Source: DAOUCV01 sp034432095 (lineage in GTDB: Bacteria; Chloroflexota; Dehalococcoidia; Dehalococcoidales; UBA2162). Taken from it: a stretch of 31,549 nt of DNA. The stretch lies in the NCBI GenBank assembly GCA_034432095.1, contig DAOUCV010000057.1:1-31549 (forward strand), given 5' to 3'. Shown here in pieces: positions 7,868-14,850 of the stretch. The position numbers and the translations under genes were made by a program. The notes below the pieces were generated by a model. The model was not told where the DNA came from, searched no databases, and saw only the letters and a list, made by a program, of their open reading frames with translations. The first letter of the stretch is position 1. Each line of letters starts with the position of its first letter.

Positions 7868-8764
7868 GTGGCAGTAACGAAATACGGACAATATGTTAAA
7901 ATTCTTTCTTTCCGGGATTACGGGCTTGGCTTGTACCGACAGGGAACCGAGATGAGTGGGGAATTCCTCGGACTGGACGTTCATATCCAATATGGGACCT
8001 ACTGGGCAGCCGGGAGAATGGGCAAAGAGCCGTATGGGCCGGAGGTGCATGATTTCGACCAGGTCATGCTCTGGCTGGGGGCTGATACCAACGACCTGGG
8101 TGAATTGGGTGCTGAGGTCGAGCTTTGCCTGGGTGAGGAAATGGAAAAACACATGATTACCACCGCGACAGCCGTCTTCATTCCCAAGGGTTTCCCGCAC
8201 TTGCCAGCCACCATTAACAGAATGGACAAGCGATTTATATTCCTCGTGGTATCATTAGCCCCCGAATTGAAGGCGACGCTGGTGCCTTCTGGTAAGGAGC
8301 CATCCGAGCCGGTTGGATGGCAATCAAAGTACAGAGACCGTGTTTTGCGCGTGGCGTTTACCCGGAAGGGAGCCTGGTCCTACGGTCCTAGGAACCCGGA
8401 CGATTCAGGTGGAGCGCTGGCATCTATCCGCGGTAAAGACTTCGATTTTCTTATGATGTGTGAAAGTCTGAAGAAAGCACCTTACAGGTTTGGTCCGGAG
8501 CCTGATAAGCCGCACACCCATCCTAATCCGGAGATTCTGATTTTTATGGGGGCTGACTGTAATGACCTGAGTGAGTTAGGGGGAGAAGCTGAGATATCAC
8601 TGGGTAGGGAAATGGAAAGGTATCTAATTACCAGGCCCACGGTAGTCGTGGTCCCCGGAGGACTACCACATTGCCCACTGACCATTACGAAAGTCAATAA
8701 ACCTTTTATCTTAACCGATGTCCGCCCATTTGGCATCGGAGGACCACCGCCAGGGCAGTCCTGA
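7868..8764 (+). CDS. Two-domain cupin-like protein
   Basis: The protein (298 residues) contains two copies of one domain, about 1-140 and 150-290. Each ends in a GAD..DL.ELG.E.E..LG.EME block and then a PxGxxH segment. The second copy has an intact cupin metal motif, H216-T-H218-PNP-E222, with PGGLPH at 263-268. In the first copy the corresponding positions are E59-V-H61-...-Q65, so its metal site looks degraded. The function is unknown; cupins include dioxygenases, isomerases and binding proteins. The start is GTG with a weak AAGGGTGAG upstream. It follows the selenoprotein by 38 bases and is the last gene before a strong terminator. Homologous domains occur at 9983-10441 and 10518-11405. 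Confidence 0.75.
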   Translation: MAVTKYGQYVKILSFRDYGLGLYRQGTEMSGEFLGLDVHIQYGTYWAAGRMGKEPYGPEVHDFDQVMLWLGADTNDLGELGAEVELCLGEEMEKHMITTATAVFIPKGFPHLPATINRMDKRFIFLVVSLAPELKATLVPSGKEPSEPVGWQSKYRDRVLRVAFTRKGAWSYGPRNPDDSGGALASIRGKDFDFLMMCESLKKAPYRFGPEPDKPHTHPNPEILIFMGADCNDLSELGGEAEISLGREMERYLITRPTVVVVPGGLPHCPLTITKVNKPFILTDVRPFGIGGPPPGQS

Positions 8765-8827
8765 TTGTCTTCACCGGAGAGGGATGTGCCGGGTAGAAAC
8801 TAGCAGGGGGAAATTGAATCACTAATG

Positions 8828-8864
8828 GAGAATCGGCCTCATTTGAGGCCGATTCTCGCTTTTT
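8828..8864 (+). terminator. Rho-independent terminator of the CoA-transferase/selenoprotein operon
   Basis: GAGAATCGGCCTC (8828-8840) pairs perfectly with GAGGCCGATTCTC (8845-8857) over 13 bp around an ATTT loop. Five Ts at 8860-8864 follow. It lies between the convergent cupin-like and SDR genes. The T-tract favours plus-strand termination; the minus-strand side lacks one. Confidence 0.85.
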
Positions 8865-8875
8865 GCCTGCCCAAC

Positions 8876-9664
8876 TTATCTAAGAGTGGCTGGAGTGGGT
8901 ACACCAAAGATGATGTTCTGGCCACTCATGTGGTTAGAGGCGTCAGAAACCAGGAATAATACCGCCTCGGCAAGCTCTTCAGGTTCGGCAAACATGCTGA
9001 TTGCTGGTGCCTGTCCTCCCTGTCCGGCACCTGACCCTTGTGCCTGTCTCTTTGCCATGAATGCTTTTATACGCTCGGTGGCTGTCCCGCTCGGGGTGAT
9101 GCAGTTGACATACACTCCATAGGGTACCATCTCCATAGCCAGCGATTTGGTAAAGGCGATTATCCCTGCCTTGGCCGCAGAATAGTCAACGCCGTTGGCC
9201 ATACCGTTTATGGCTGCGATAGAAGAAAAATTCACGATTTTGCCGTAACGTCTTTCCATCATGTGGTTAATCACGGCTCGGGTACAGTTACGGGCTCCGT
9301 TCAGGTTAATATCAATTATCCGGTCCCACATCTCTTTGGTCTGCCCGGAGAAGGGCTCTAAATTGTCACGAATGTTGGGCCCCACCGACCCCCCGGCTAT
9401 GTTGCAAAGTATATCTATCTTGCCGTACTTTTTCAGGGTAGCCTCGGCTAACTTAAAACAATCTTCCTCTTTGGTCATGTCCATCTGAAATGTTGATACT
9501 TCACCGCCCGCTGCCCTAATATCGTTAGCCACCTTGTTAGCATTTTCGATGTTTATATCAGCTATCATTACCTTGGCGCCTTCTTGGGCCAATAGCTTTG
9601 ACGACGCCCTTCCAACACCACTGCCACCTCCAACCACAATAGCAACCTTGTCTTTGAGTTTCAT
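8876..9664 (-). CDS. Short-chain dehydrogenase/reductase (SDR)
   Basis: A classical SDR of 262 residues. The cofactor-binding motif reads GGGSGVG (12-18), a variant of TGxxxGxG. Asp37 follows beta-2, which usually means NAD(H) preference. CNIAGG (87-92) is the NAG-type motif. The catalytic set is Ser147/148 with Tyr161-x3-Lys165 in DYSAAKAG. A GGAGG site precedes the ATG. It is transcribed toward the cupin-like gene and away from the tRNA-bounded element. Family members oxidise or reduce alcohols, ketones or hydroxyacyl-CoAs; the substrate is not evident. Confidence 0.92.
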   Translation of the reverse strand: MKLKDKVAIVVGGGSGVGRASSKLLAQEGAKVMIADINIENANKVANDIRAAGGEVSTFQMDMTKEEDCFKLAEATLKKYGKIDILCNIAGGSVGPNIRDNLEPFSGQTKEMWDRIIDINLNGARNCTRAVINHMMERRYGKIVNFSSIAAINGMANGVDYSAAKAGIIAFTKSLAMEMVPYGVYVNCITPSGTATERIKAFMAKRQAQGSGAGQGGQAPAISMFAEPEELAEAVLFLVSDASNHMSGQNIIFGVPTPATLR

Positions 9665-9778
9665 CTGGCTCCCTCCATTTATCTCTATATCTTACTTGAT
9701 TATCTAATTATAATATCCAGCAACGAGTAAATCAAACCAACAGCGGCTGTTTATTGTGCCCTCCTTCTTTAACTTGGG

Positions 9779-9808
9779 TACGCGCCTAGGAGGATTCGAA
9801 CCCACGAC
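9779..9808 (-). repeat. Putative attachment-site repeat (tRNA-Arg 3' fragment)
   Basis: Thirty bases match 13963-13992 at 29 positions; the only difference is A at 9791 versus G at 13975. The matched part is the T-arm and acceptor 3' strand of the tRNA-Arg gene, the part usually duplicated when an integrative element enters a tRNA gene. The rest of the tRNA is absent, so this is a fragment rather than a gene. Confidence 0.75.
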
Positions 9809-9814
9809 ATCGAT

Positions 9815-9946
9815 ATAGGAATAGCATGCGAGCACAGTAAGGAGATAGACATCCTGATCGCTCTGGGCTATTACGATAGGGAAAAGCTAGGTCCGGAACA
9901 TGGTCGTGAGCCGATGGAAAAGACCGCTTCCTTTAATTCGTATTGA
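9815..9946 (+). pseudogene. Coding-like remnant, unidentified
   Basis: An open stretch without a convincing start reads in one frame as a protein tail containing KEIDILIALGYYDREKLG and ending in TGA at 9944-9946. The composition is protein-like, with charged and hydrophobic residues alternating, but I do not recognise the family. It begins just inside the element boundary and may be the tail of a gene lost by deletion. Confidence 0.25.
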
Positions 9947-9982
9947 GTGGTGTGGCCTTATCAGGGTTACATCTGCGCATGA

Positions 9983-10441
9983 TTACCTTTTTTCTTTTTG
10001 CGCTTCTTGTATTTTCCTTTGTATGTCCGGTGGTACAGGGTATTTTGGCGTAGGGCCGGTGGCCAGATACCAGATAGGGGTGTCTATTCTTTTAAAATAG
10101 ATCGGGGCATGCTTGGTGCCGGCTGGAATAAAGACGGCGCAGCTTTTAGTGATAATATGCTTTTCACCACCCAGCCAGAGTTCGACTTCTCCACCTAGGT
10201 CTCTGGGGTCTTTTTGATTGGTCCCGAGGAATATCAGGTATTCATCGAAATCATGGGAATGTTCGAAGGGGGGCGAGCCTTGACCGGTAGTGCCCATGAA
10301 GCTAGCCGCCATGAGATAGTAAGCACCGGGGACGACTTCTTCGTCGACATAAAACGGGAACTTCACTAAATCCGTATCTTTATGCCGGTCGCCGGGCTTG
10401 GGTTCTGAGACGATATTCTTATCATACCTATTTTTTGCCAC
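9983..10441 (-). CDS. Single-domain cupin-like protein
   Basis: A 152-residue protein with one copy of the domain that is duplicated in the genes at 7868-8764 and 10518-11405. It has a full cupin motif, HSHDFDEYLIFLG (HxHxxxE), followed by DLGGEVELWLGGEKHIIT and then PAGTKHAP (PxGxxH). The domain is likely a metal-binding beta barrel; no enzymatic role can be assigned. The C-terminus is a charged tail rich in Lys, Gln and Glu. The start is GTG at 10441 with AGGAG upstream. It lies 76 bases downstream of the two-domain gene on the same strand, inside the tRNA-bounded element, and the two are probably co-transcribed. Confidence 0.75.
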   Translation of the reverse strand: MAKNRYDKNIVSEPKPGDRHKDTDLVKFPFYVDEEVVPGAYYLMAASFMGTTGQGSPPFEHSHDFDEYLIFLGTNQKDPRDLGGEVELWLGGEKHIITKSCAVFIPAGTKHAPIYFKRIDTPIWYLATGPTPKYPVPPDIQRKIQEAQKEKR

Positions 10442-10517
10442 TTTCTTTTCTCCTTTTTGTTTAATAATACCCTTTTTGTCTGCAAGGTTCTTGAACCATC
10501 CCTCGTTTGTTCGAGAG

Positions 10518-11405
10518 TCATTTGTCCTCCGGTTTGCCTCGAAATTCCTTTGTTACCGAGACTTCCAGGAAAACGACGGGTTTGGTGATGTTGTTAACAA
10601 GCATCGGACAGTGTTTCAAACCGGGAGGTATGGAGACAATCGTCGGGGTGTTAAAGGTGTGTTTTTCCAGCTCGTCGCCGAGGCATACGCTAACGTCTGC
10701 TCCCAACTCCCTGATATTTTCCGGATCGCCTGAGAGGAAGGAGAGCATTTCATGGAAATTATGTGCGTGGGAAAACCGCACATCATAGGGCGTCACTATG
10801 CAGTGGTAACCAAGGGTCGTACCATTATAATATTCGTTGTGATGAGCCCATATCGATGTCCCGGTCCAGCCCGGCTCGTAGTCTATATAGAGAGGTCCTC
10901 GAATAGTATTCATCCAATATTTTTTCCCATGCTTGGTAACTTCATTGCCTTCTCTCAGTCTTTTCTGAGAGAAGGCCTCCCCCTCTCCGGCTTCCGCGTT
11001 CAACCTGGCTTGATATTCCCTGGTATTTATTATCCTGAGCAGTACAAAGGGCCTAGATAACTTTTTGACGGTAATGGGGCCATGCTTCAATCCCGGCGGG
11101 ATGGAGACTACTGTGACATTATTAATGATATGTTCTTCATTGTTATCACCCAGGCAGAGTCGAACTTCCGCCCCTAAATCCACGATATTTTTCGGATTTC
11201 CGCCGATGAAACAGAGCAGTTCGTGTGTATCGTGAGAACGGCTTTCATCGATAGACCAGTTGGGATTGTTGATGCAGTGGTGTTCAAAGATTACTCCCGA
11301 GTTTTCATCATCGGTGTGTTTGAATATGGTTCCCCCGCCGAATTCTTCCGATGCCTTGTGGAAAGGCTCCCGAATTATATGTTTACCATATTTCGTTTCT
11401 GACAT
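10518..11405 (-). CDS. Two-domain cupin-like protein (element-borne paralogue)
   Basis: The open frame begins at 11474, but AAAGGGGGAAA directly precedes the ATG at 11405, and the protein then begins MSETKYGKHIIREP, like the start of its paralogues. This gives 295 residues. Two tandem domains each end in an IPPGLKHGP or IPPGLKHCP segment. The second has the complete HAHNFHE motif (HxHxxxE); the first reads RSHDTHE, with Arg in place of the first His. The N-terminal domain therefore shows the same loss of metal ligand as in the gene at 7868. The function is unknown. Such paralogues might bind or convert related aromatic or acidic compounds, but this is inference from neighbours only. Confidence 0.75.
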   Translation of the reverse strand: MSETKYGKHIIREPFHKASEEFGGGTIFKHTDDENSGVIFEHHCINNPNWSIDESRSHDTHELLCFIGGNPKNIVDLGAEVRLCLGDNNEEHIINNVTVVSIPPGLKHGPITVKKLSRPFVLLRIINTREYQARLNAEAGEGEAFSQKRLREGNEVTKHGKKYWMNTIRGPLYIDYEPGWTGTSIWAHHNEYYNGTTLGYHCIVTPYDVRFSHAHNFHEMLSFLSGDPENIRELGADVSVCLGDELEKHTFNTPTIVSIPPGLKHCPMLVNNITKPVVFLEVSVTKEFRGKPEDK

Positions 11406-11645
11406 TTTCCCCCTTTCATCGCCACTGACGCAATTCTTACCTGACATATTATACTTTATACATAGACCGGGCATAAAAACAAGCCAGAGTAAAGCGGTTC
11501 TTCGGCAAAAGGGTGAATCCGGGTCGTAAACGGCACCAAGGGGACGCTTTGAAGACGTAACCCGGGGTATTTCGGGGCTGGTAATGATTGGCGGGCATGA
11601 TTAAGCTAATGACACCTCTCTAGTAATTTGTAAATAATCAAGCGG

Positions 11646-11765
11646 ATGAAGATACAGAACCAGGTCACCGCCCCGCATAGCGGAACCGTAAGAGAAATAT
11701 TGACCTTCCAGGGGGAGGTGGTCAATGCCGGTGATGCGCTATTGATTGTGGAACCGAACAGATAA
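11646..11765 (+). pseudogene. Biotin-carrier (BCCP/biotinyl-lipoyl) half-domain remnant
   Basis: A 39-codon frame from ATG to TAA encodes MKIQNQVTAPHSG followed by TVREILTFQGEVVNAGDAL and LIVEPNR. This matches the second half of a biotinyl domain, starting exactly at the Met-Lys of the biotin-attachment motif (normally EAMKMxN). The first half and the rest of the carboxylase are absent; an in-frame stop lies five codons upstream of the ATG. It is best read as a fragment of a biotin-dependent carboxylase subunit left by deletion. A functional 39-residue peptide is unlikely because the domain would not fold. Confidence 0.65.
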
Positions 11766-11842
11766 AATGGTGCTTAATTTTGGTGTTGGCGGAAAAATAA
11801 CCAACTTTTGAACGCAACCCTCTGATTAAAAAGTCCTGTCCT

Positions 11843-11871
11843 TTGATATTTTACAATGATACGGATATAGT
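11843..11871 (+). promoter_or_regulatory. Promoter of the arylsulfotransferase-like gene
   Basis: TTGATA (11843-11848) and TATAGT (11866-11871) each match the sigma-70 consensus at five of six positions and are 17 bp apart. Transcription would begin near 11878. AGGAGGA at 11887-11893 is correctly placed before the ATG at 11899. Confidence 0.6.
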
Positions 11872-11898
11872 ATATAGAGCAAAGTCAGGAGGAAAGCA

Positions 11899-13305
11899 AT
11901 GCCACCAACTATCTATCCCACCGGAACCACCATATATGAACCGGATAAATGTTGGAATGGTTATACCGTTTTTCAACCTAGAGATACCGGCGCCATTTTG
12001 ATTGATATGAATGGCAACGTGGTCAATCACTGGATTGGTCTCATGGGCTTTCCTAGTCCCAATAAAATTCTTCCCGGTGGCTATGTAATGGGTAATAGCA
12101 GGGCAAGAGACCCTGAATATGGTTTCCAGGACAATGTGGACCTCATTCAGGTTGACTGGGAGGGCAATATTGTATGGAGGTTCGATAAATATGAGCTTAT
12201 CAGAGACCCACACCACAGACCGACATGGATGGCAAGACAACATCACGATTTTCAGAGGGAAGGTAATCCAGTGGGATACTATGTCCCCGGGATGGAACCC
12301 TTGGTTGATAAAGGAAATACACTGCTTGCCTGTCACAAAAATTTGAAAAATCCTGATATCAGTGACAAGTTGCTGGTGGATGATACCGTGATCGAGGTTA
12401 CCTGGGAAGGAAACATTGTCTGGGAGTGGATATGCAGTGACCACTTTAATGAAATGGGATTCAGTGAGGAGGCCAGAAATGTTCTATCTCGTAATCCGGG
12501 CATAATAAAGGCCGGAGGAGCAATGGGGGACTGGATGCATCTTAACTCAGTATCAATGCTAGGCCCCAACAAATGGTTCCGAGCGGGGGACGGGCGGTTT
12601 CACCCTGACAACATCATCTGGAGCGGTCGTGAGACCAATATCATGGCTATTTTGGATAAAAAGACGGGGAGAATCGTCTGGCAGATAGGGCCAGATTACG
12701 TAGGTACCAACGCTTGGCAGAAATTGGGGCAGATTATAGGGCCACACCATGTCCACATGATTCCTGAAGGGCTACCCGGCGAGGGGAACATCCTGGTGTT
12801 CGATAACGGAGGATGGGCGGGATATGGTGCCCCCAATCCGGGCTCTCCCGCCGGCAGACGCAATGCTTTGAGAGATTATTCTCGTGTCCTGGAATTTAAC
12901 CCGGTGACGCTTGACGTAGTCTGGCAGTATCCGGCACAGGAAGCCGGATTTGGGATGCCTGTTCTGGGGAGCAAGCTTTACAGCCCTCTTATGAGTTCAG
13001 CACAGCGTCTGCCCAACGGGAACACTCTGATAACAGAAGGCAACAGTGGTCGTATTTTTGAGGTTACCGCTGAGCATGAGACGGTATGGGAATACATTAA
13101 CCCGTACCATGGCAAGAAAGGTATTCACAGCGGGGTTTACCGCGCTTACCGGGTCCCCTATAGCTGGATTCCTCAGGTGGAGCCTCCAGAAGAAAAAGCG
13201 GTACCCCGTATTGATAATAGCCGGTTTAGGGTGCCGGGGGCGCCACGGCACAGCGTGAAGAAGGTCACCAGGGTAAAAATTGGACGCAGACCCGCCTTAC
13301 GGTAA
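11899..13305 (+). CDS. Arylsulfotransferase (ASST)-family protein
   Basis: The product (468 residues) has the repeated beta-propeller blades of arylsulfate sulfotransferases, seen as recurring D.[DN]G[NK]IVW.[WI] elements such as VDWEGNIVWRF, VTWEGNIVWEW, DKKTGRIVWQIG and FNPVTLDVVWQY. The family hallmark DWMHLNSVSML is present near residue 214, and HHVHMIPEG supplies candidate catalytic histidines. Later PNGNTLITEGNSGRIFEV is also typical. The family transfers sulfate between phenolic compounds without PAPS. Characterised bacterial enzymes are periplasmic, yet no signal peptide is visible here: the protein starts MPPTIYPTGTTIYEP. The start is firm, given a strong ribosome site and promoter. 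It is the main cargo gene of the element; the actual substrate is unknown. Confidence 0.82.
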   Translation: MPPTIYPTGTTIYEPDKCWNGYTVFQPRDTGAILIDMNGNVVNHWIGLMGFPSPNKILPGGYVMGNSRARDPEYGFQDNVDLIQVDWEGNIVWRFDKYELIRDPHHRPTWMARQHHDFQREGNPVGYYVPGMEPLVDKGNTLLACHKNLKNPDISDKLLVDDTVIEVTWEGNIVWEWICSDHFNEMGFSEEARNVLSRNPGIIKAGGAMGDWMHLNSVSMLGPNKWFRAGDGRFHPDNIIWSGRETNIMAILDKKTGRIVWQIGPDYVGTNAWQKLGQIIGPHHVHMIPEGLPGEGNILVFDNGGWAGYGAPNPGSPAGRRNALRDYSRVLEFNPVTLDVVWQYPAQEAGFGMPVLGSKLYSPLMSSAQRLPNGNTLITEGNSGRIFEVTAEHETVWEYINPYHGKKGIHSGVYRAYRVPYSWIPQVEPPEEKAVPRIDNSRFRVPGAPRHSVKKVTRVKIGRRPALR

Positions 13306-13506
13306 ATCTCTTTTCTCAGCTCCGTGCCTACGAAGACTGCATGGTAACGGGGCCGGTAAACATGGTGCTTACTGCTGGCTCTTTTTACGCTGGAAATTTT
13401 GAACACCCTTTATAAAGGCTCCTCTTGAGCGCGTTAGTGGCGGCACTCTACCCTTATACACACCTGCTCCCAGGCCAAAGCCAAAACCAGGTCCGGTTAT
13501 CGGGAT

Positions 13507-13950
13507 TTGGCTGTCATGCGGCTTTCCAACTATGCCACAATGCGTTGCCGAGCTAGGACAGCTCAGGGATACGAGTACATAGTCAAACATTACCTTTGTC
13601 CAATATTGGGTCAGATACGCCTAAATCAACCGCGGCCGTGCCATATAGCCAATTATTGTGCTGACGTAGTCCGACAAGGACGCAGTGCTCGAAGTGCGTT
13701 ACATGATTACCGACTGTTGCATAAGGCACTCAAGGATGCTGTACAACTGGGGAGACTGGCCGCCAACGAATGCATCAATTATGCTTGCCGCAGGGGTAAA
13801 CCTTAAGGCCATTTCTTGGGCATTGGGACACGCCAACGTTAGCGTTACGCTCGGCGTCTATAGCCACCTTATGCCTGGGCGGGTAAGTCTGCAGCGGAGA
13901 AGTTTGACCGATTGCTTGAACCTTGCTTAGAAAAGAATGTTGCCAAATAG
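13507..13950 (+). pseudogene. Degraded tyrosine recombinase (phage-type integrase)
   Basis: The N-terminal core-binding domain is recognisable: RARTAQGYEYIVKHYLCP, then ILGQIRL, then SALHDYRLLHKALKDAVQLG. The frame then shifts to a C-terminal piece, AAGVNLKAISWALGHANVSV and TLGVYSHLMPG, which carries the LGH histidine and the catalytic Tyr (VYSH). A second shift near 13879 restores AGKSAAEKFDRLLEPC and a stop at 13948-13950. Most of the catalytic domain, including the first Arg and the HxxR box, is deleted. The gene ends 15 bases from the tRNA-Arg gene. It is clearly inactive and supports the attachment-site reading of the flanking repeat. Confidence 0.85.
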
Positions 13951-13962
13951 CGATGATTCAGA

Positions 13963-13992
13963 TACGCGCCTAGGGGGATTCGAACCCACGAC
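13963..13992 (-). repeat. Putative attachment-site repeat within tRNA-Arg
   Basis: This is the tRNA-side copy of the 30-base repeat whose partner is at 9779-9808. It covers the acceptor 3' strand, the T-arm and two bases beyond the tRNA end. Integration would have kept the tRNA intact on this side. Confidence 0.7.
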
Positions 13993-14037
13993 CCTCGGTT
14001 CCGAAGACCGATGCTCTGTCCGCTGAGCTATAGGCGC
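13965..14037 (-). tRNA. tRNA-Arg (anticodon TCG)
   Basis: The minus strand folds as a 73-base cloverleaf. The seven-base acceptor GCGCCTA pairs perfectly with TAGGCGC. T8 is present, the D-arm contains AGCTCAGCGGACAGAGC, and the anticodon stem surrounds the loop CTTCGGA, giving anticodon TCG. The T-arm is GTGGG-TTCGAAT-CCCCC with one T-C mismatch. The discriminator is G and no CCA is encoded. It decodes CGN arginine codons, mainly CGA. Confidence 0.93.
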
Positions 14038-14172
14038 ATGAAGCTAATCTATATCCTTAAAGAATTGACATAACTGATTTTGCTACTAGTCGTTCGTAGC
14101 CAACTTTTTCTTGACCTCATTATAGCCTGTAGTGAATGCCCGGTCAAAGCGTGGAGCAGCAGCCTGTTGAAG

Positions 14173-14827
14173 TCATGGCGCAATGTGGCTAATATGGCTA
14201 TGGTACTCATTAAATTCATTGGCAATAGCCAGCAGGTCATCGTCAAGTAGTTGTCTCACTTTTTCGGTTATATACTCAGGAACTTGCTTGTAAAAGGCCT
14301 GAGCGATACCTCCGGCCATACAGGCGAGGGTATCACTGTCACCGCCCAGAGACACCGCTTTCCTGATGGCATCTTCATAGTCATTTGATTCCAGGAAAAC
14401 GATGATTGCCTGTGGCGATGACTGAAGCAATTGCCTGGGCACCCTTAATGCCCTCGGGATGGTTGTGAGTTACCTCAGCGCTCCGTTTGGCTTCTTTGAG
14501 CACTTCGTCAATAGTGTCAAAGGCAAATCCCACCGGGCTAACCCGCATCGCTGAGCCGTTATCAAAGCTGTTATATGGATGTGAAGCCGGATTAAAAAGC
14601 CACCTGTAGAACATACCACCGTAGTCCACATCCGGGTAGCGCCTCCCGTAGCTTTTGAATGTCGCAGCGTAGTCTTTATTGTGAAGAATGCAATCAGCTA
14701 CGGCTACCGTCAACACGGTATCATCCGTGAATTTGGACCCAGGAGTAAACAGAGGGAAGTCGGTAGATTTCATCCATCCAGATTCATACACTGAGCCGAT
14801 AATATCGCCGGCAATGGCACCAAGCAT
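14173..14827 (-). pseudogene. ADP-ribosylglycohydrolase, broken
   Basis: The 5' part from the ATG at 14827 encodes MLGAIAGDIIGSVYE, then SKFTDDTVLTVAVADCIL and DNGSAMRVSPVGF, all ADP-ribosylglycohydrolase signatures. The TDDT aspartates that bind magnesium are present. After GAQAIAS the frame is lost, and the 3' part resumes in another frame as QAIIVFLESNDYEDA and AVSLGGDSDTLACMAGGIAQ, the second metal-binding block. Compared with the usual family, about 40 residues between the blocks are missing, so this is a deletion with a frameshift rather than a single-base error. Intact members remove ADP-ribose from proteins or small molecules. It lies 23 bases downstream of the nuclease gene and was probably co-transcribed. 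Confidence 0.75.
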
Positions 14828-14850
14828 TTTCACTCCCAAATTATCATCGG

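Larger units (their letters stand above)
9665..9982. other. Gap between the SDR and first element gene
   Basis: This stretch holds the upstream region of the SDR gene (9665-9778), the tRNA-derived repeat at 9779-9808 and a short coding-like remnant to 9946. I see no intact gene. Confidence 0.6.
11406..11898. other. Gap between cupin-like and arylsulfotransferase-like genes
   Basis: This is the divergent intergenic space inside the element. It contains a half biotin-carrier domain (11646-11765) and a good plus-strand promoter (11843-11871). I see no other gene. Confidence 0.6.
9779..13992. mobile_element. Decayed integrative element in tRNA-Arg(TCG)
   Basis: The segment of about 4.2 kb lies between the tRNA 3'-end repeat at 9779-9808 and the intact copy at 13963-13992. 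A broken tyrosine integrase gene sits directly beside the intact tRNA, the normal position for an integrase next to its attachment site. Cargo is two cupin-like genes and an arylsulfotransferase-like gene, plus half of a biotin-carrier domain. No replication, conjugation or phage genes are visible, so it appears immobile. The 4.2 kb size implies heavy deletion or a small original island. Confidence 0.6.

Noticed and set aside
9779..9850. A second tRNA gene at 9779
   Set aside because: Only the T-arm and acceptor 3' strand are present; no anticodon arm or D-arm follows.
13369..13590. Minus-strand 73-residue frame with a Gly-Phe-rich segment
   Set aside because: It overlaps the integrase remnant on the other strand, has no ribosome site and matches nothing I recognise.
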